From a virus: a stretch of 64,000 bases of DNA. The translations under genes were made by a program, and so were the position numbers. The notes under the pieces were generated by a model. That model was given only the letters and a program-made list of their open reading frames with translations. It was not told the origin of the DNA and did not search any database. How positions within the stretch are numbered: the stretch's first letter is position 1; every line of letters begins with the position of its first letter. This document shows, one piece after another, positions 33,138 to 40,587 of the stretch. The stretch spans positions 1 to 64,000 of IMG/VR virus record IMGVR_UViG_3300032242_002802; one strand, given 5' to 3'.

Positions 33138-33671
33138 ATGAATAAAAGAATAGTAAACAACAAAAGAAAACACAAAATAAATGATGATATTAAGTCATTT
33201 GAAGTTAGGTTAATTGTTACAGGTGCTGCACCTCAAGTAATGAAAACCAAAGATGCTCTCAAACTTGCTGATGATGAGGGTAAGGATCTTATTTTAATTA
33301 ATGAGAATCAAGAACCACCTATTGCAAAGATTGAGGATTATGGTAAATTTCTTTATAACATTGAAAAGATGTTAAAAGAACAAAAGAAAAATGCTGTAAA
33401 GTCAGAGTTAAAAGAAATAAAATTATCTTGTGAGATTTCAGACCATGACTTAGAAATTAAGGCTAAGAAAGGTAAAGAGTTTCTACAAGATGGTGATAAA
33501 GTAAAATGTGTAATTCAATTAAAAGGAAGACAAAAGGGTAATCCAGATAGAGGACAATTAGTAATGTTAAAATTTGCTACAATTCTTGAAGAGTTTGGAA
33601 CTCCTGAAAATGTTCCAAAATTAGAGACCAGTAAATGGTTAATGATATTAAAACCAAAAAAGAAGAACTAA
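33138..33671 (+). CDS. infC: Translation initiation factor IF-3
   Basis: 177 residues with both domains of bacterial IF3. N-domain: KINDDIKSFEVRLI...TKDALKLADDEGKDLILINENQEPPIAKIEDYGKFLYNIEK (14-74). C-domain: ELKEIKLSCEISDHDLEIKAKKGKEFLQDGDKVKCVIQLKGRQ, matching the IKxRxxIxxHDxxxKxxxxxxFLxxGxKVxxxxxFxGRE pattern. IF3 binds the 30S platform, prevents 50S joining and polices start-codon choice. A phage copy could favour leaderless or non-Shine-Dalgarno phage mRNAs. It lies directly downstream of the clamp gene. Confidence 0.93.
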   Translation: MNKRIVNNKRKHKINDDIKSFEVRLIVTGAAPQVMKTKDALKLADDEGKDLILINENQEPPIAKIEDYGKFLYNIEKMLKEQKKNAVKSELKEIKLSCEISDHDLEIKAKKGKEFLQDGDKVKCVIQLKGRQKGNPDRGQLVMLKFATILEEFGTPENVPKLETSKWLMILKPKKKN

Positions 33672-33684
33672 TGTTCTTCTTTTT
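33655..33684. terminator. Bidirectional terminator
   Basis: AAAAAGAAGAAC / GTTCTTCTTTTT hairpin overlapping both convergent gene ends. Confidence 0.82.
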
Positions 33685-34042
33685 ATTCTTCATAATTTTC
33701 TATTTCAGATATTAAATCATCTAATGGACTATCACCTTGCCAAAAGAATAATCTCATTACATCTTCACCATTATTACTTATTATTTCATTAATGGCCATA
33801 CACCATTCAGAGGCAGAACCTTCTTTTATTATATTTCCTTGTTTTACTTTTATAATACTACCATTTATTGACACTATTTCACTATCATTAAAACTTGATA
33901 ATATAATCTCAGTTAGTTTTTCTATATCTGATTCTTTTGGTTCCCATATACTGACATATTTTAAATCTAAGTTTAATTTAGAATTTTCTATTTCACTACC
34001 ATTAACATCAAAACTTTCTGTAATTTTCTTTAAGTGTTTCAT
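33683..34042 (-). CDS. Hypothetical protein with packaging peptide, 119 aa
   Basis: Starts MKHLKKITESFDVNGS (cut predicted after E9). The remainder is acidic, small alpha/beta (IVSINGSIIKVKQGNII), with a C-terminal DDLISEIENYEE. No family recognised. Single-gene unit between IF3 and the polymerase fragment, convergent with IF3. Confidence 0.7.
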   Translation of the reverse strand: MKHLKKITESFDVNGSEIENSKLNLDLKYVSIWEPKESDIEKLTEIILSSFNDSEIVSINGSIIKVKQGNIIKEGSASEWCMAINEIISNNGEDVMRLFFWQGDSPLDDLISEIENYEE

Positions 34043-34118
34043 AATATTACTTATTTTTATAATGTATATATTAATTTTTTTATCTAAAACTTTTTACTCA
34101 TGGCTAAATATAATCTCT

Positions 34119-34250
34119 ATGACAAAAGAAGAAAAAAAACTTAGAATAGAGTCATTAAAGATACAGGCAGTACAACTAAAAAAAGATGTTGAATACTACA
34201 ATGCAATGCAAACTGCATTGAAGCTTGTACTTAATGGGTCTTATGTTTAA
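34119..34250 (+). CDS. 43: B-family DNA polymerase, segment ending inside motif B
   Basis: Short open frame of 43 residues whose end, YYNAMQTALKLVLNGSY, is the finger helix and motif B (K-x3-N-x-x-Y) of family B polymerases. The frame then hits GTT TAA. The continuation (G-A-F-A-T-A-Y-F...) resumes in another frame after a 40-nt hairpin element. Exonuclease domain and motif A are not upstream, so the polymerase N-terminal part must be encoded elsewhere: this is a split polymerase. Whether this segment is translated together with the downstream frame is discussed under the element. Confidence 0.75.
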   Translation: MTKEEKKLRIESLKIQAVQLKKDVEYYNAMQTALKLVLNGSYV

Positions 34251-35610
34251 CCCCCACTACAGATGTGGTGGGGGTGAAATTAACGGTGCATTTGCAACAG
34301 CCTACTTCATATTATTTAATAATCATGTAGCAGGTACAATTACTGCCCAAGGTAGAGACCTTACCAAAACAATGGATAGAGTAAATCAAGATTATTGGTA
34401 TAACCAATGGCAAAATGATTATGAATTACACACTAAACTTGGAATAAGAGATATTACACCTATTGATAAAAGTGAACCTGTTAGTATTTATGCAGATACT
34501 GACTCATTGTTTGTATCATTTAAACCTGCAATTGATCACTGTACTTGGGAAAACTTAGTATTTGATGAATTAGATTTCATCAGTGAGAGATTCATTATAC
34601 TATCAAAAGATTTTCCTAAACACAATAATCCTAATTGTGTTGGTATGGCTAAGAATGTTAAAGAGTTGGAAGAGTTATTAATTAATGATTATGACTTATT
34701 AATTTTTGATGGTGAGTTTATTAAAAATAGAGATATAAGTAGAATGATTTCAGAAGGTGTTTTCACATCTGAAATTAAATGGAACTGGTCTAAAGAACTT
34801 GATTTAATACAAGGTATGGATTCATTTAGATATGGTGGTTATTTCAAGAAATGTTTAGAAGATTATGCTGCATCATTTGGTGTTGAGAATAAAGAAGACT
34901 TTGAGTTAGAGAAGATTTCTGAATCTATCATAAACATTGCTAAGAAGAAATATATTCAACATATTGTACATGAAGATGGTATTGATTTTGACCCAATGAG
35001 TTATATATTCCCTAAAGGAGTTGAACTTGTAAGGTCATCTACACCATTGTTTGCAAGAGATAAAATTGTAGATATTGTAAAATATTTATTCTTAAATCCT
35101 GATACATTCAACATTAAAGAGTTACTTAAATTGGTTAAGAATTTAAGAAAAGAGTTTGAATTGGCAGATATTGATGACATAGCACAACAATCATCTTGTT
35201 CTAATTATGATGCTAAAGTAATTGATGATAAGAACTTACCTTTACAATATGTAAATGGTGCTCACTTTGCTGTTAAGGCAGCAGCTTATCATAATTATTT
35301 ATTACACAATGATAAGGATGCACAACAAAAGTATGAATATCTTAAATCTGGAACAAAGATTAAGTATTATGCTTGTAAAGATAAATCTATTAATGATTCA
35401 TTTGCTTATATGAGAGGTTCATTCCCTCATGAGTTTGCTCCTCAGATTGATTATGACCAACAATTTGCTAAGGCAATATTATCTCCAATCAATTCAATTA
35501 TTGAACCACTTGGAATGCCTACAATAACAAATAGATTATCAGTTGTGATGGATATTTTTGGTGGTTGGAATACTACTAAACCATCAGGTGGAACTAGTTC
35601 AGATTTCTAA
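34243..35610 (+). CDS. 43: B-family DNA polymerase, C-terminal palm and thumb
   Basis: From the Gly codon at 34285 the product reads GAFATAYFILFNNHVAGTITAQGRDL, then motif C YADTDSLFVSF (catalytic Asp pair), FDGEFIKNRDISRMIS, and a thumb region ending IFGGWNTTKPSGGTSSDF. In RB69/T4 gp43 seventeen residues separate the motif B Tyr from the AIT-x-x-G-Q stretch; here Y and TIT-A-Q-G-R are also seventeen apart once the hairpin is skipped. If translated on its own it could start at ATG 34243 (or TTG 34225), adding MFNPHYRCGGGEIN. The C-terminus has no clear clamp-binding box apart from the terminal IFGG region. Confidence 0.82.
   Translation: MFNPHYRCGGGEINGAFATAYFILFNNHVAGTITAQGRDLTKTMDRVNQDYWYNQWQNDYELHTKLGIRDITPIDKSEPVSIYADTDSLFVSFKPAIDHCTWENLVFDELDFISERFIILSKDFPKHNNPNCVGMAKNVKELEELLINDYDLLIFDGEFIKNRDISRMISEGVFTSEIKWNWSKELDLIQGMDSFRYGGYFKKCLEDYAASFGVENKEDFELEKISESIINIAKKKYIQHIVHEDGIDFDPMSYIFPKGVELVRSSTPLFARDKIVDIVKYLFLNPDTFNIKELLKLVKNLRKEFELADIDDIAQQSSCSNYDAKVIDDKNLPLQYVNGAHFAVKAAAYHNYLLHNDKDAQQKYEYLKSGTKIKYYACKDKSINDSFAYMRGSFPHEFAPQIDYDQQFAKAILSPINSIIEPLGMPTITNRLSVVMDIFGGWNTTKPSGGTSSDF
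34245..34284 (+). other. 40-nt GC-rich hairpin insert in polymerase motif B (bypass-like element)
   Basis: Between the Tyr codon (34242) and the Gly codon (34285) lie 40 bases not explained by polymerase homology: GTT, a TAA stop (34248), then a perfect 11-bp stem ACCCCCACTAC / GTGGTGGGGGT with an AGAT tetraloop (34250-34275, one G-U pair). Both ends carry TTAAC. Removing the 40 bases restores the frame and an ungapped match to gp43 around motif B. Stop codon plus stable hairpin right after the take-off point recalls the T4 gene 60 translational bypass. Take-off and landing codons are not obviously matched, so RNA excision or split subunits remain alternatives. Confidence 0.6.
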
Positions 35611-35903
35611 TGGATGATAGATATATTGAAACTTTTTTAGCAGGTAAATCTGATTTAATTAAATTAGATGTATATAATATATTAGATGATTTTATAGATG
35701 TTGATATTAATATTTTTAACCTTTATATGTTAGTAAAGAAAAAAATAAAATTTTCTTATAAATTAATTGGAATGACTATGTTTGGTAAAAAGTACATAAA
35801 TGCTTTTTTAATTGGACATCATCTAATTAGTATTACATTTGATTATTATGATTTTATTGAATTTCAAAGAAATATTAAAATTGAAAAAATCCTCTCAATT
35901 TGA
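35610..35903 (+). CDS. Hypothetical protein, 97 aa
   Basis: ATG overlaps the polymerase stop by one base, indicating coupled translation. Ile/Asp/Tyr/Lys rich with a hydrophobic middle (FNLYMLVKKKIKFSYKLIGMTMFG) that is not a clear membrane segment. The last codons (EKILSI) form part of the terminator stem. No family recognised. Confidence 0.6.
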   Translation: MDDRYIETFLAGKSDLIKLDVYNILDDFIDVDINIFNLYMLVKKKIKFSYKLIGMTMFGKKYINAFLIGHHLISITFDYYDFIEFQRNIKIEKILSI

Positions 35904-35914
35904 GAGGATTTTTT
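35884..35914. terminator. Bidirectional terminator
   Basis: AAAAAATCCTCTCAA / TTTGAGAGGATTTTTT inverted repeat between convergent genes. Confidence 0.88.
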
Positions 35915-35920
35915 ATTATA

Positions 35921-36643
35921 TTACCATATACCTAACTTTCTGTATATCTCTTCCCATTTGTCTTCTAATTGCTTTCTTTCATCATTATCAGTAATCTTAG
36001 TTGGATCTAAAACAGCTTTAACTTCATCAACATATCTACCACCAGGTCCTGGAGATTGATAGAATTTAATTGTATCACCTAAATCATCAACTTTTACTAA
36101 AGGTACATTTAACTTATTCATAAGTTCTACTAATATACCATTCACATTTATATTATCTTCTAATCTTTTAACAATAGCAATTATAGAATATTTAGAATAA
36201 GTTTTATCAAAACATCTATATTCAATGTATATCATATCATCTGATTGATAAGTTTTATATTTCTGTCTTGATAATTCAAAAGATTCTTTAGTAAACTCTT
36301 TAGACTCTGTTAAACTATCAATTCTATAAAACTTTTCTTCACTTGTTATATTTACAAAAAACTTACATCCTAATATTTTAGATATGTATAATAATAAACC
36401 TTTTTGTAAAGTTGGTCCTGTTAGTATATTTCCTAATTTAATTGAGTCTGCTTTATATTTCTTCTCAACAATAGCAATGATATTATTTGAATCATCATAT
36501 ATAACTTCATCTAAATCAAGCATAAAGTGACTTTTTAAAAATCCATTTCCTTTATCTCTACTACGATGACCATTTGAGAAAGGATTTCCACCTCCATGTA
36601 CTCTTTCTCCTGCTTCTTCTTGTATCAATGTAAATTTCTTCAT
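35921..36643 (-). CDS. Nuclease-like hypothetical protein with packaging-type N-terminus
   Basis: 240 residues from the ATG at 36643, which gives MKKFTLIQEEAGER and lies four bases from a TATATA motif. LIQEE-A resembles a prohead-protease site. A segment LDLDEVIYDDSNNIIAIVEKKYK (about 43-65) has the D...E-x-K spacing seen in PD-(D/E)XK nucleases, but this is a weak pattern. The C-terminal half is alpha/beta. If packaged and active it could attack host DNA early. Confidence 0.6.
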   Translation of the reverse strand: MKKFTLIQEEAGERVHGGGNPFSNGHRSRDKGNGFLKSHFMLDLDEVIYDDSNNIIAIVEKKYKADSIKLGNILTGPTLQKGLLLYISKILGCKFFVNITSEEKFYRIDSLTESKEFTKESFELSRQKYKTYQSDDMIYIEYRCFDKTYSKYSIIAIVKRLEDNINVNGILVELMNKLNVPLVKVDDLGDTIKFYQSPGPGGRYVDEVKAVLDPTKITDNDERKQLEDKWEEIYRKLGIW

Positions 36644-36647
36644 GATG

Positions 36648-36657
36648 TATATATAAA
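36648..36657 (-). promoter_or_regulatory. Late-promoter-like motif variant (minus strand)
   Basis: TTTATATATA in gene direction, four bases before the ATG at 36643. Confidence 0.45.
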
Positions 36658-36660
36658 AAT

Positions 36661-36670
36661 ATAATATATA
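36661..36670 (+). promoter_or_regulatory. Late-promoter-like motif variant
   Basis: ATAATATATA with a 4-nt spacer to the ATG at 36675; together with 36648 forms a divergent pair. Confidence 0.5.
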
Positions 36671-36674
36671 AATT

Positions 36675-36884
36675 ATGAAAAATGACAATATATATCCATA
36701 TTATATTAAGTATCTGGAGCAGAGATTAGTGGAAGGTAAGATATCCAGAGGTTCATATTCTTTACTAAGAATTAGTGAGAGTGCATTTGAGGATTTTAAG
36801 TTTAAGTTTGAGAATGATTCAAATATGAGAAAGGCTTCTATAAGGGATAAGAAAATAGATGATTTATTTGATGATATTATTTGA
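36675..36884 (+). CDS. Small hypothetical protein, 69 aa
   Basis: Basic-acidic mixed helical protein (MKNDNIYPYYIKYLEQRLVEG). Possible cut-site-like phrase RISE-S in the middle. Motif at canonical spacing supports expression. Overlaps the next gene. Confidence 0.58.
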   Translation: MKNDNIYPYYIKYLEQRLVEGKISRGSYSLLRISESAFEDFKFKFENDSNMRKASIRDKKIDDLFDDII

Positions 36885-37224
36885 TGAAATAAATATAAAT
36901 GGTGATATAGTTAAATTCTATGATGGAATAGACTATGAGTTTGTAAGAAATTATGATAAGAAAGAATTTATTGTAATATTTATTGAAGACTGGGCTAAAG
37001 AACAAATAAGTTTTATTAGAGAAGCAAAAATAAATTCTTTATTTGATGGTCCAGAATATAAAGAATTAGAAGATATAAATAACAATTATATTGCAATATA
37101 TCAAACAAGTGGTTATTTAGAAATAGTTGCAGAATCAATTAAAAAGAAGTTATTGTCAAATACAAATGTAAACCATAATGAACCATGGTTTGCAAATACT
37201 TCTAAAGGTAAAATTAATATATAA
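36859..37224 (+). CDS. Hypothetical protein, up to 121 aa
   Basis: Overlaps the previous gene; ATG at 36859 gives 121 residues and ATG at 36871 gives 117 (MILFDEININGDIVKFYDG), and I cannot decide between them. The product is alpha/beta, acidic. No family recognised. Four bases separate it from the next ATG. Confidence 0.6.
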   Translation: MIYLMILFDEININGDIVKFYDGIDYEFVRNYDKKEFIVIFIEDWAKEQISFIREAKINSLFDGPEYKELEDINNNYIAIYQTSGYLEIVAESIKKKLLSNTNVNHNEPWFANTSKGKINI

Positions 37225-37227
37225 CTT

Positions 37228-37707
37228 ATGAGACGTTTAATGATATATGAAGAATTTTCAAGTCAGGATAGAACTGATGAATTACTGGATAAAATATCTA
37301 AGTATGGTATATCATCATTGACTCCACATGAGAAAGACTTTTTAGATGCTGTTTCTACAGGTGATGAAGAGCAAGTTAAAACTAAGATGAGAGATTTAGA
37401 TACTGATCAAGTATTTGAGGATAATCATTTTAAATTTGAATTAGAAGATACTAAATATGAAGGTGATGGTATATATTACATTGGTACTTTATATGTTCCT
37501 GATTTAGAGTTTGAAGATGGTAGAAGAATTGAAGGTGATTTAAAAGGAAAAATAATACTTAATAATGATGGTTCATATGCTTTAGATTTTGAAAAGACTG
37601 CATATGAGAAGGGTAAAGAAGTAGAGTATGATGTATTTGAGTTTTGTAATGGACTTGAATATGAATTAGATAGTTTTATAGACTATGTTATTCAAGAATT
37701 GGAATAA
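37228..37707 (+). CDS. Hypothetical protein with packaging-type N-terminus and short DUF6576-like motif
   Basis: 159 residues. Starts MRRLMIYEEFSSQD, a looser packaging peptide. Next comes ELLDKISKYGISSLTPHEKDFLDAVS, which resembles the short helical LLDKI...G-x-x-SLT-x-x-E...FL motif often found at the C-terminal ends of Bacteroidota membrane proteins (DUF6576). The C-terminal domain is a beta-rich acidic region. Suggests borrowing from a Bacteroidota host. Confidence 0.62.
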   Translation: MRRLMIYEEFSSQDRTDELLDKISKYGISSLTPHEKDFLDAVSTGDEEQVKTKMRDLDTDQVFEDNHFKFELEDTKYEGDGIYYIGTLYVPDLEFEDGRRIEGDLKGKIILNNDGSYALDFEKTAYEKGKEVEYDVFEFCNGLEYELDSFIDYVIQELE

Positions 37708-37712
37708 AAATA

Positions 37713-37722
37713 TTAATATATA
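37713..37722 (+). promoter_or_regulatory. Late-promoter-like motif TTAATATATA
   Basis: 21 nt before the ATG at 37744, same spacing as before the 26865 gene. Confidence 0.5.
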
Positions 37723-37743
37723 ATAAAAATTAACTTATAAGTT

Positions 37744-38235
37744 ATGGCTATTAAAAAATACAATCAATTTGTAAAAACTAATGAAGAGTTTGTTGATGCA
37801 CCAAGTTTAGATACTAAACAAGCACCAGCAAGACCAGAAAGAGGTACTGAAACAATGCCTGGAAGACCTGGTACTACACCTTCAACAAGACCATCAAGAC
37901 CATCAGTTGTTCCTGGTAAAAGACCAAGTGAAGAAGATGCACCATTGGCATCAAATGATGAATATATTGGAACAAGAAAAATGAGAGAATTGGCAGAAGC
38001 TTTACCTGATTCTAAATTAGAAAATGGTACACTTTACTATGATGGTAAAGAAATAAACTTTTATTCTGAGACAGAAAAGTTCCATATTGGAAGAAAAAGA
38101 TTTGATGATGTGGAGGATGTACTTAATTATTTAGGAGTTAAGGATTCAAAATCAGATTTTGAAGAAGATGAAATGGACCCAGAATTTGAAGCAAAAAGTT
38201 ATAGATTTACAAGAAATCATAAAAGATTAAAATAA
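37744..38235 (+). CDS. Pro/Arg-rich internal-protein candidate
   Basis: 163 residues. Starts MAIKKYNQFVKTNEEF (packaging-type). Residues 20-65 are a Pro/Arg/Thr/Gly low-complexity linker (repeats like GRPGTTPSTRPSRPS). A small C-terminal domain follows (LPDSKLENGTLYYDGKEINFYSETEKFHI). Basic tail FTRNHKRLK. Packaged DNA-associated protein is the simplest reading. Confidence 0.62.
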   Translation: MAIKKYNQFVKTNEEFVDAPSLDTKQAPARPERGTETMPGRPGTTPSTRPSRPSVVPGKRPSEEDAPLASNDEYIGTRKMRELAEALPDSKLENGTLYYDGKEINFYSETEKFHIGRKRFDDVEDVLNYLGVKDSKSDFEEDEMDPEFEAKSYRFTRNHKRLK

Positions 38236-38262
38236 AAAAAACCACTCAGATGAGTGGTTTTT
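38236..38262. terminator. Bidirectional terminator
   Basis: AAAAACCACTCA / TGAGTGGTTTTT inverted repeat between convergent genes. Confidence 0.86.
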
Positions 38263-38265
38263 AGT

Positions 38266-38604
38266 TTATTGTTGATTTTCTTGCATTGTTGCATCAACTG
38301 AATTGCTTGTAGTTGCTGCAGATGTTTTTTCTTTCTGTATTTGATTAACCATATAACCAGCTACAACAAATTGCATACCTGCCCATATTGCAAAATCTGT
38401 TACTACCATTTTATCAATTTTTTGAAGTATAAAATAAATCATACCCCATTCTGCAATAACAAAACCAATACCTGATTCAACTCTTTTCTTAGAGAAATAA
38501 GAAGGTTCTGTAGAATAAATCTTCATTATTTCAGTAAAAAACCATCTAATGTTATCACCTATTTTTTTCCAAGATGATAACTTTTTAACTTCTTCTTCTG
38601 CCAT
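38266..38604 (-). CDS. Small two-helix membrane protein
   Basis: 112 residues from MAEEEVKKL (longer starts at 38613 and 38637 possible). Two predicted transmembrane helices: ESGIGFVIAEWGMIYFILQKI and TDFAIWAGMQFVVAGYMVNQI, preceded by a basic amphipathic region and followed by a Ser/Thr/Gln tail. Size and topology would suit a holin or an inner-membrane phage protein, but there is no adjacent endolysin to support that. Confidence 0.6.
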   Translation of the reverse strand: MAEEEVKKLSSWKKIGDNIRWFFTEIMKIYSTEPSYFSKKRVESGIGFVIAEWGMIYFILQKIDKMVVTDFAIWAGMQFVVAGYMVNQIQKEKTSAATTSNSVDATMQENQQ

Positions 38605-38656
38605 AATATTCATTTTTTCTTTTATATATAAAATCATGAAAATGAATAAAATACAA

Positions 38657-38684
38657 AAAACCCACCAAACAATTTGGTGGGTTT
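38657..38684 (-). terminator. Terminator of the OMP gene
   Basis: AAACCCACCAAA / TTTGGTGGGTTT hairpin with a T run on the minus strand. Confidence 0.85.
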
Positions 38685-38706
38685 AATTTTTATTCTAAAT
38701 AATTTA

Positions 38707-39252
38707 TTAGAATTTGTAGATTAATCCAATTTTAGGAGTAGTTAATGGATTATCAACTTTGTTAAATCCTACTTTAAAAGTAGAAGCTGAATCATCATAA
38801 CTTGCTAAACTTGTTAAATTTGCAGTTAAAGCCAATTTTTTAGTTACAAAATAGTTTAAACCTAATCCAAAATCAGCAGTAACATAAGATTTTGTATCTG
38901 CATCATTATTGTTAGTAACTCCTAATTGAGAATAAACTTTAAAGCTTTGTCCTACATTTAAGAAATAATGTCTAGCAAATACAGTTGTACAAAAATGTTT
39001 TGTGTAACTTAGTACTTCATTTGTAATAACTGCATCTTTACCAGTCTCAACTGAAATTCCTACAGCAGTTTTGTCTGTTAAGAAATAACCAACAGTTGGT
39101 GCAAATGTATAAGTTGCATCAGTTGCATAAGTACCAGTTTTTTTCTCATAAGAGAAAGTTCCCTCAACAAATTTGTCAGATTTTTTAAATCCTGTTTGAG
39201 CAGTTGCAGTTAAGCCTAACATTGCTACTAAAATTAATAAAATTTTCTTCAT
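38707..39252 (-). CDS. Outer-membrane beta-barrel protein
   Basis: 181 residues. Cleavable signal peptide MKKILLILVAMLGLTATAQ, then eight alternating amphipathic strands and the C-terminal ending IGLIYKF, whose terminal aromatic residue is the BAM recognition signal. The pattern is that of the Bacteroidota OMP_b-brl family. It must have come from a Bacteroidota host. A phage-encoded OMP may mask receptors against superinfection or change permeability. Monocistronic, with its own terminator. Confidence 0.88.
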   Translation of the reverse strand: MKKILLILVAMLGLTATAQTGFKKSDKFVEGTFSYEKKTGTYATDATYTFAPTVGYFLTDKTAVGISVETGKDAVITNEVLSYTKHFCTTVFARHYFLNVGQSFKVYSQLGVTNNNDADTKSYVTADFGLGLNYFVTKKLALTANLTSLASYDDSASTFKVGFNKVDNPLTTPKIGLIYKF

Positions 39253-39326
39253 TTTTAATATTTATTTTTTTTTAATGCTTGGTTAATTCCAAACACTTCT
39301 ATTTATATTAAAGATTTTAAAAAAGT

Positions 39327-40526
39327 TTATAATTTATTGAAGTCTTCAAACTTTCTATTATAATCAACAGAATCTGCATCATTTTTATTTCTTCTCTTAA
39401 ACTTAGGAATCCACTTGATGTCCATTACATCCTCACTAAAGAAATTAGGAAGATTTAATTTTTTATAAGCACCTGGTGTTAATTGACAAAGTTTATTAAT
39501 ATCTTTCACTTTACTAATTCTATGTAATAATGTATAAGGATCTTCAACTCTTTTTCTTTCAACAATATCATCAAAAAGTTTTCTCCATAAGAATACTGGA
39601 TAACCTTCTTTTAACTTTTCCTCAGATTTTTTAAAACCTGCTTCATCATTATCAAAAAAGTATTGTAAGTCAAAACCACCATTCTCTAAAAATCTAAAAT
39701 CAGTATTAACACCAACTAATCCAATTGCATTAGGGTAAAACAATGAATCTAAATAACCTTCAAATACAGTTATCATATAATCAAAATTAACATTAAGTAT
39801 ATTAAAGTAGTATGACAATTTATTATAAACCACAAGTTCATTAATATCAATAACTTTAGGTTCTTCTTTTGCCATATTTACCCATTCTAATAAGTTCTCA
39901 TAATTATAAATCTTGAAAGTTCTACGTTTACCTTCTTTAAGATTTCTAATTTGCATACCTAATATCTTATTATCCTTTCTATTAAGCATTACAATGACCC
40001 ATTCAGACTCATCTTCATTCTTCCAATACTTTGCTTGATAAATATTTTTGTGTAGTTCTGGTGCAATCCCACGTCCAATTAGATATTTGTAGATACCACC
40101 ATTTACCTGAATTGGTTTAAAATCAGAGAAAGGTGTTAAGTTTTTATTTATTGAATCTTCAAGGTCAGTCAAGTCAATTAAATTTTCAAATCTTGCATCA
40201 ATAAATTCATTTTGGTAATCAGTATAAGTTACAATTGAATCTAAGTGTTCAATCATTTCTAGTTTTTTATCAGGATCAATCTGTTCATTGAAATCTTTAC
40301 ACATTCTATCAAATGTAGTTTTCTTATCACAATTAAAACAAATAAAGACCAATCTATTAAAATATAGATTACCTCTTTTTGCATGATTATTTCTGTGTGA
40401 ATCACCACAAAATGGACAAGCACAATTAAGTCTATCAGAGTAATCATTAATTCTTCTCTTAGTAGAATTAGTGAACTCTTTATCAATTATCTTTTGTAAT
40501 AAACTTTTTATGTAGATTTTATCCAT
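39327..40526 (-). CDS. 61: DNA primase, gp61/DnaG-type
   Basis: 399 residues. N-terminal zinc ribbon CPFCGDSH (37-44) with CFNC (63-66), then a Toprim domain: VFEGYLDSLFYPNAIGLVGV (catalytic Glu) and LQYFFDNDEAGFKKSEEKLKEG (D-x-D). The C-terminal helical region would contact the replicative helicase. It makes RNA primers for lagging-strand synthesis. Length is slightly above T4 gp61 (342). It is transcribed divergently from a host-type promoter. Confidence 0.88.
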   Translation of the reverse strand: MDKIYIKSLLQKIIDKEFTNSTKRRINDYSDRLNCACPFCGDSHRNNHAKRGNLYFNRLVFICFNCDKKTTFDRMCKDFNEQIDPDKKLEMIEHLDSIVTYTDYQNEFIDARFENLIDLTDLEDSINKNLTPFSDFKPIQVNGGIYKYLIGRGIAPELHKNIYQAKYWKNEDESEWVIVMLNRKDNKILGMQIRNLKEGKRRTFKIYNYENLLEWVNMAKEEPKVIDINELVVYNKLSYYFNILNVNFDYMITVFEGYLDSLFYPNAIGLVGVNTDFRFLENGGFDLQYFFDNDEAGFKKSEEKLKEGYPVFLWRKLFDDIVERKRVEDPYTLLHRISKVKDINKLCQLTPGAYKKLNLPNFFSEDVMDIKWIPKFKRRNKNDADSVDYNRKFEDFNKL

Positions 40527-40541
40527 ATTGATTATATAAAT

Positions 40542-40572
40542 TTTGTTTGTTTAAGTTTTTTTCCTATCTTTG
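40542..40572 (+). promoter_or_regulatory. Bacteroidota housekeeping-type promoter
   Basis: TTTG (40542-40545), 19 bp, TATCTTTG (40565-40572), an exact fit to the Bacteroidota primary-sigma consensus TTTG-N19-TAnnTTTG. Start of transcription would be around 40579, nine bases before the ATG at 40588. Likely an early or middle promoter read by unmodified host polymerase. Confidence 0.8.
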
Positions 40573-40587
40573 TAAAAAATTAAAACA

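Noticed and set aside
34250-34275. GC-rich hairpin read as a Rho-independent terminator
   Set aside because: No T run follows, and the polymerase coding sequence continues immediately downstream.
34245-34284. The polymerase break explained as a simple sequencing error or +1 slip
   Set aside because: A single indel cannot create a 40-nt perfect hairpin; a +1 slip would insert about 13 extra residues in the conserved motif B loop, whereas removing the 40 nt gives a gap-free match. It cannot be fully excluded without reads or peptides.
38266-38604. Two-helix membrane protein as holin
   Set aside because: Topology allows it, but there is no adjacent endolysin and no other support; kept only as a small membrane protein.
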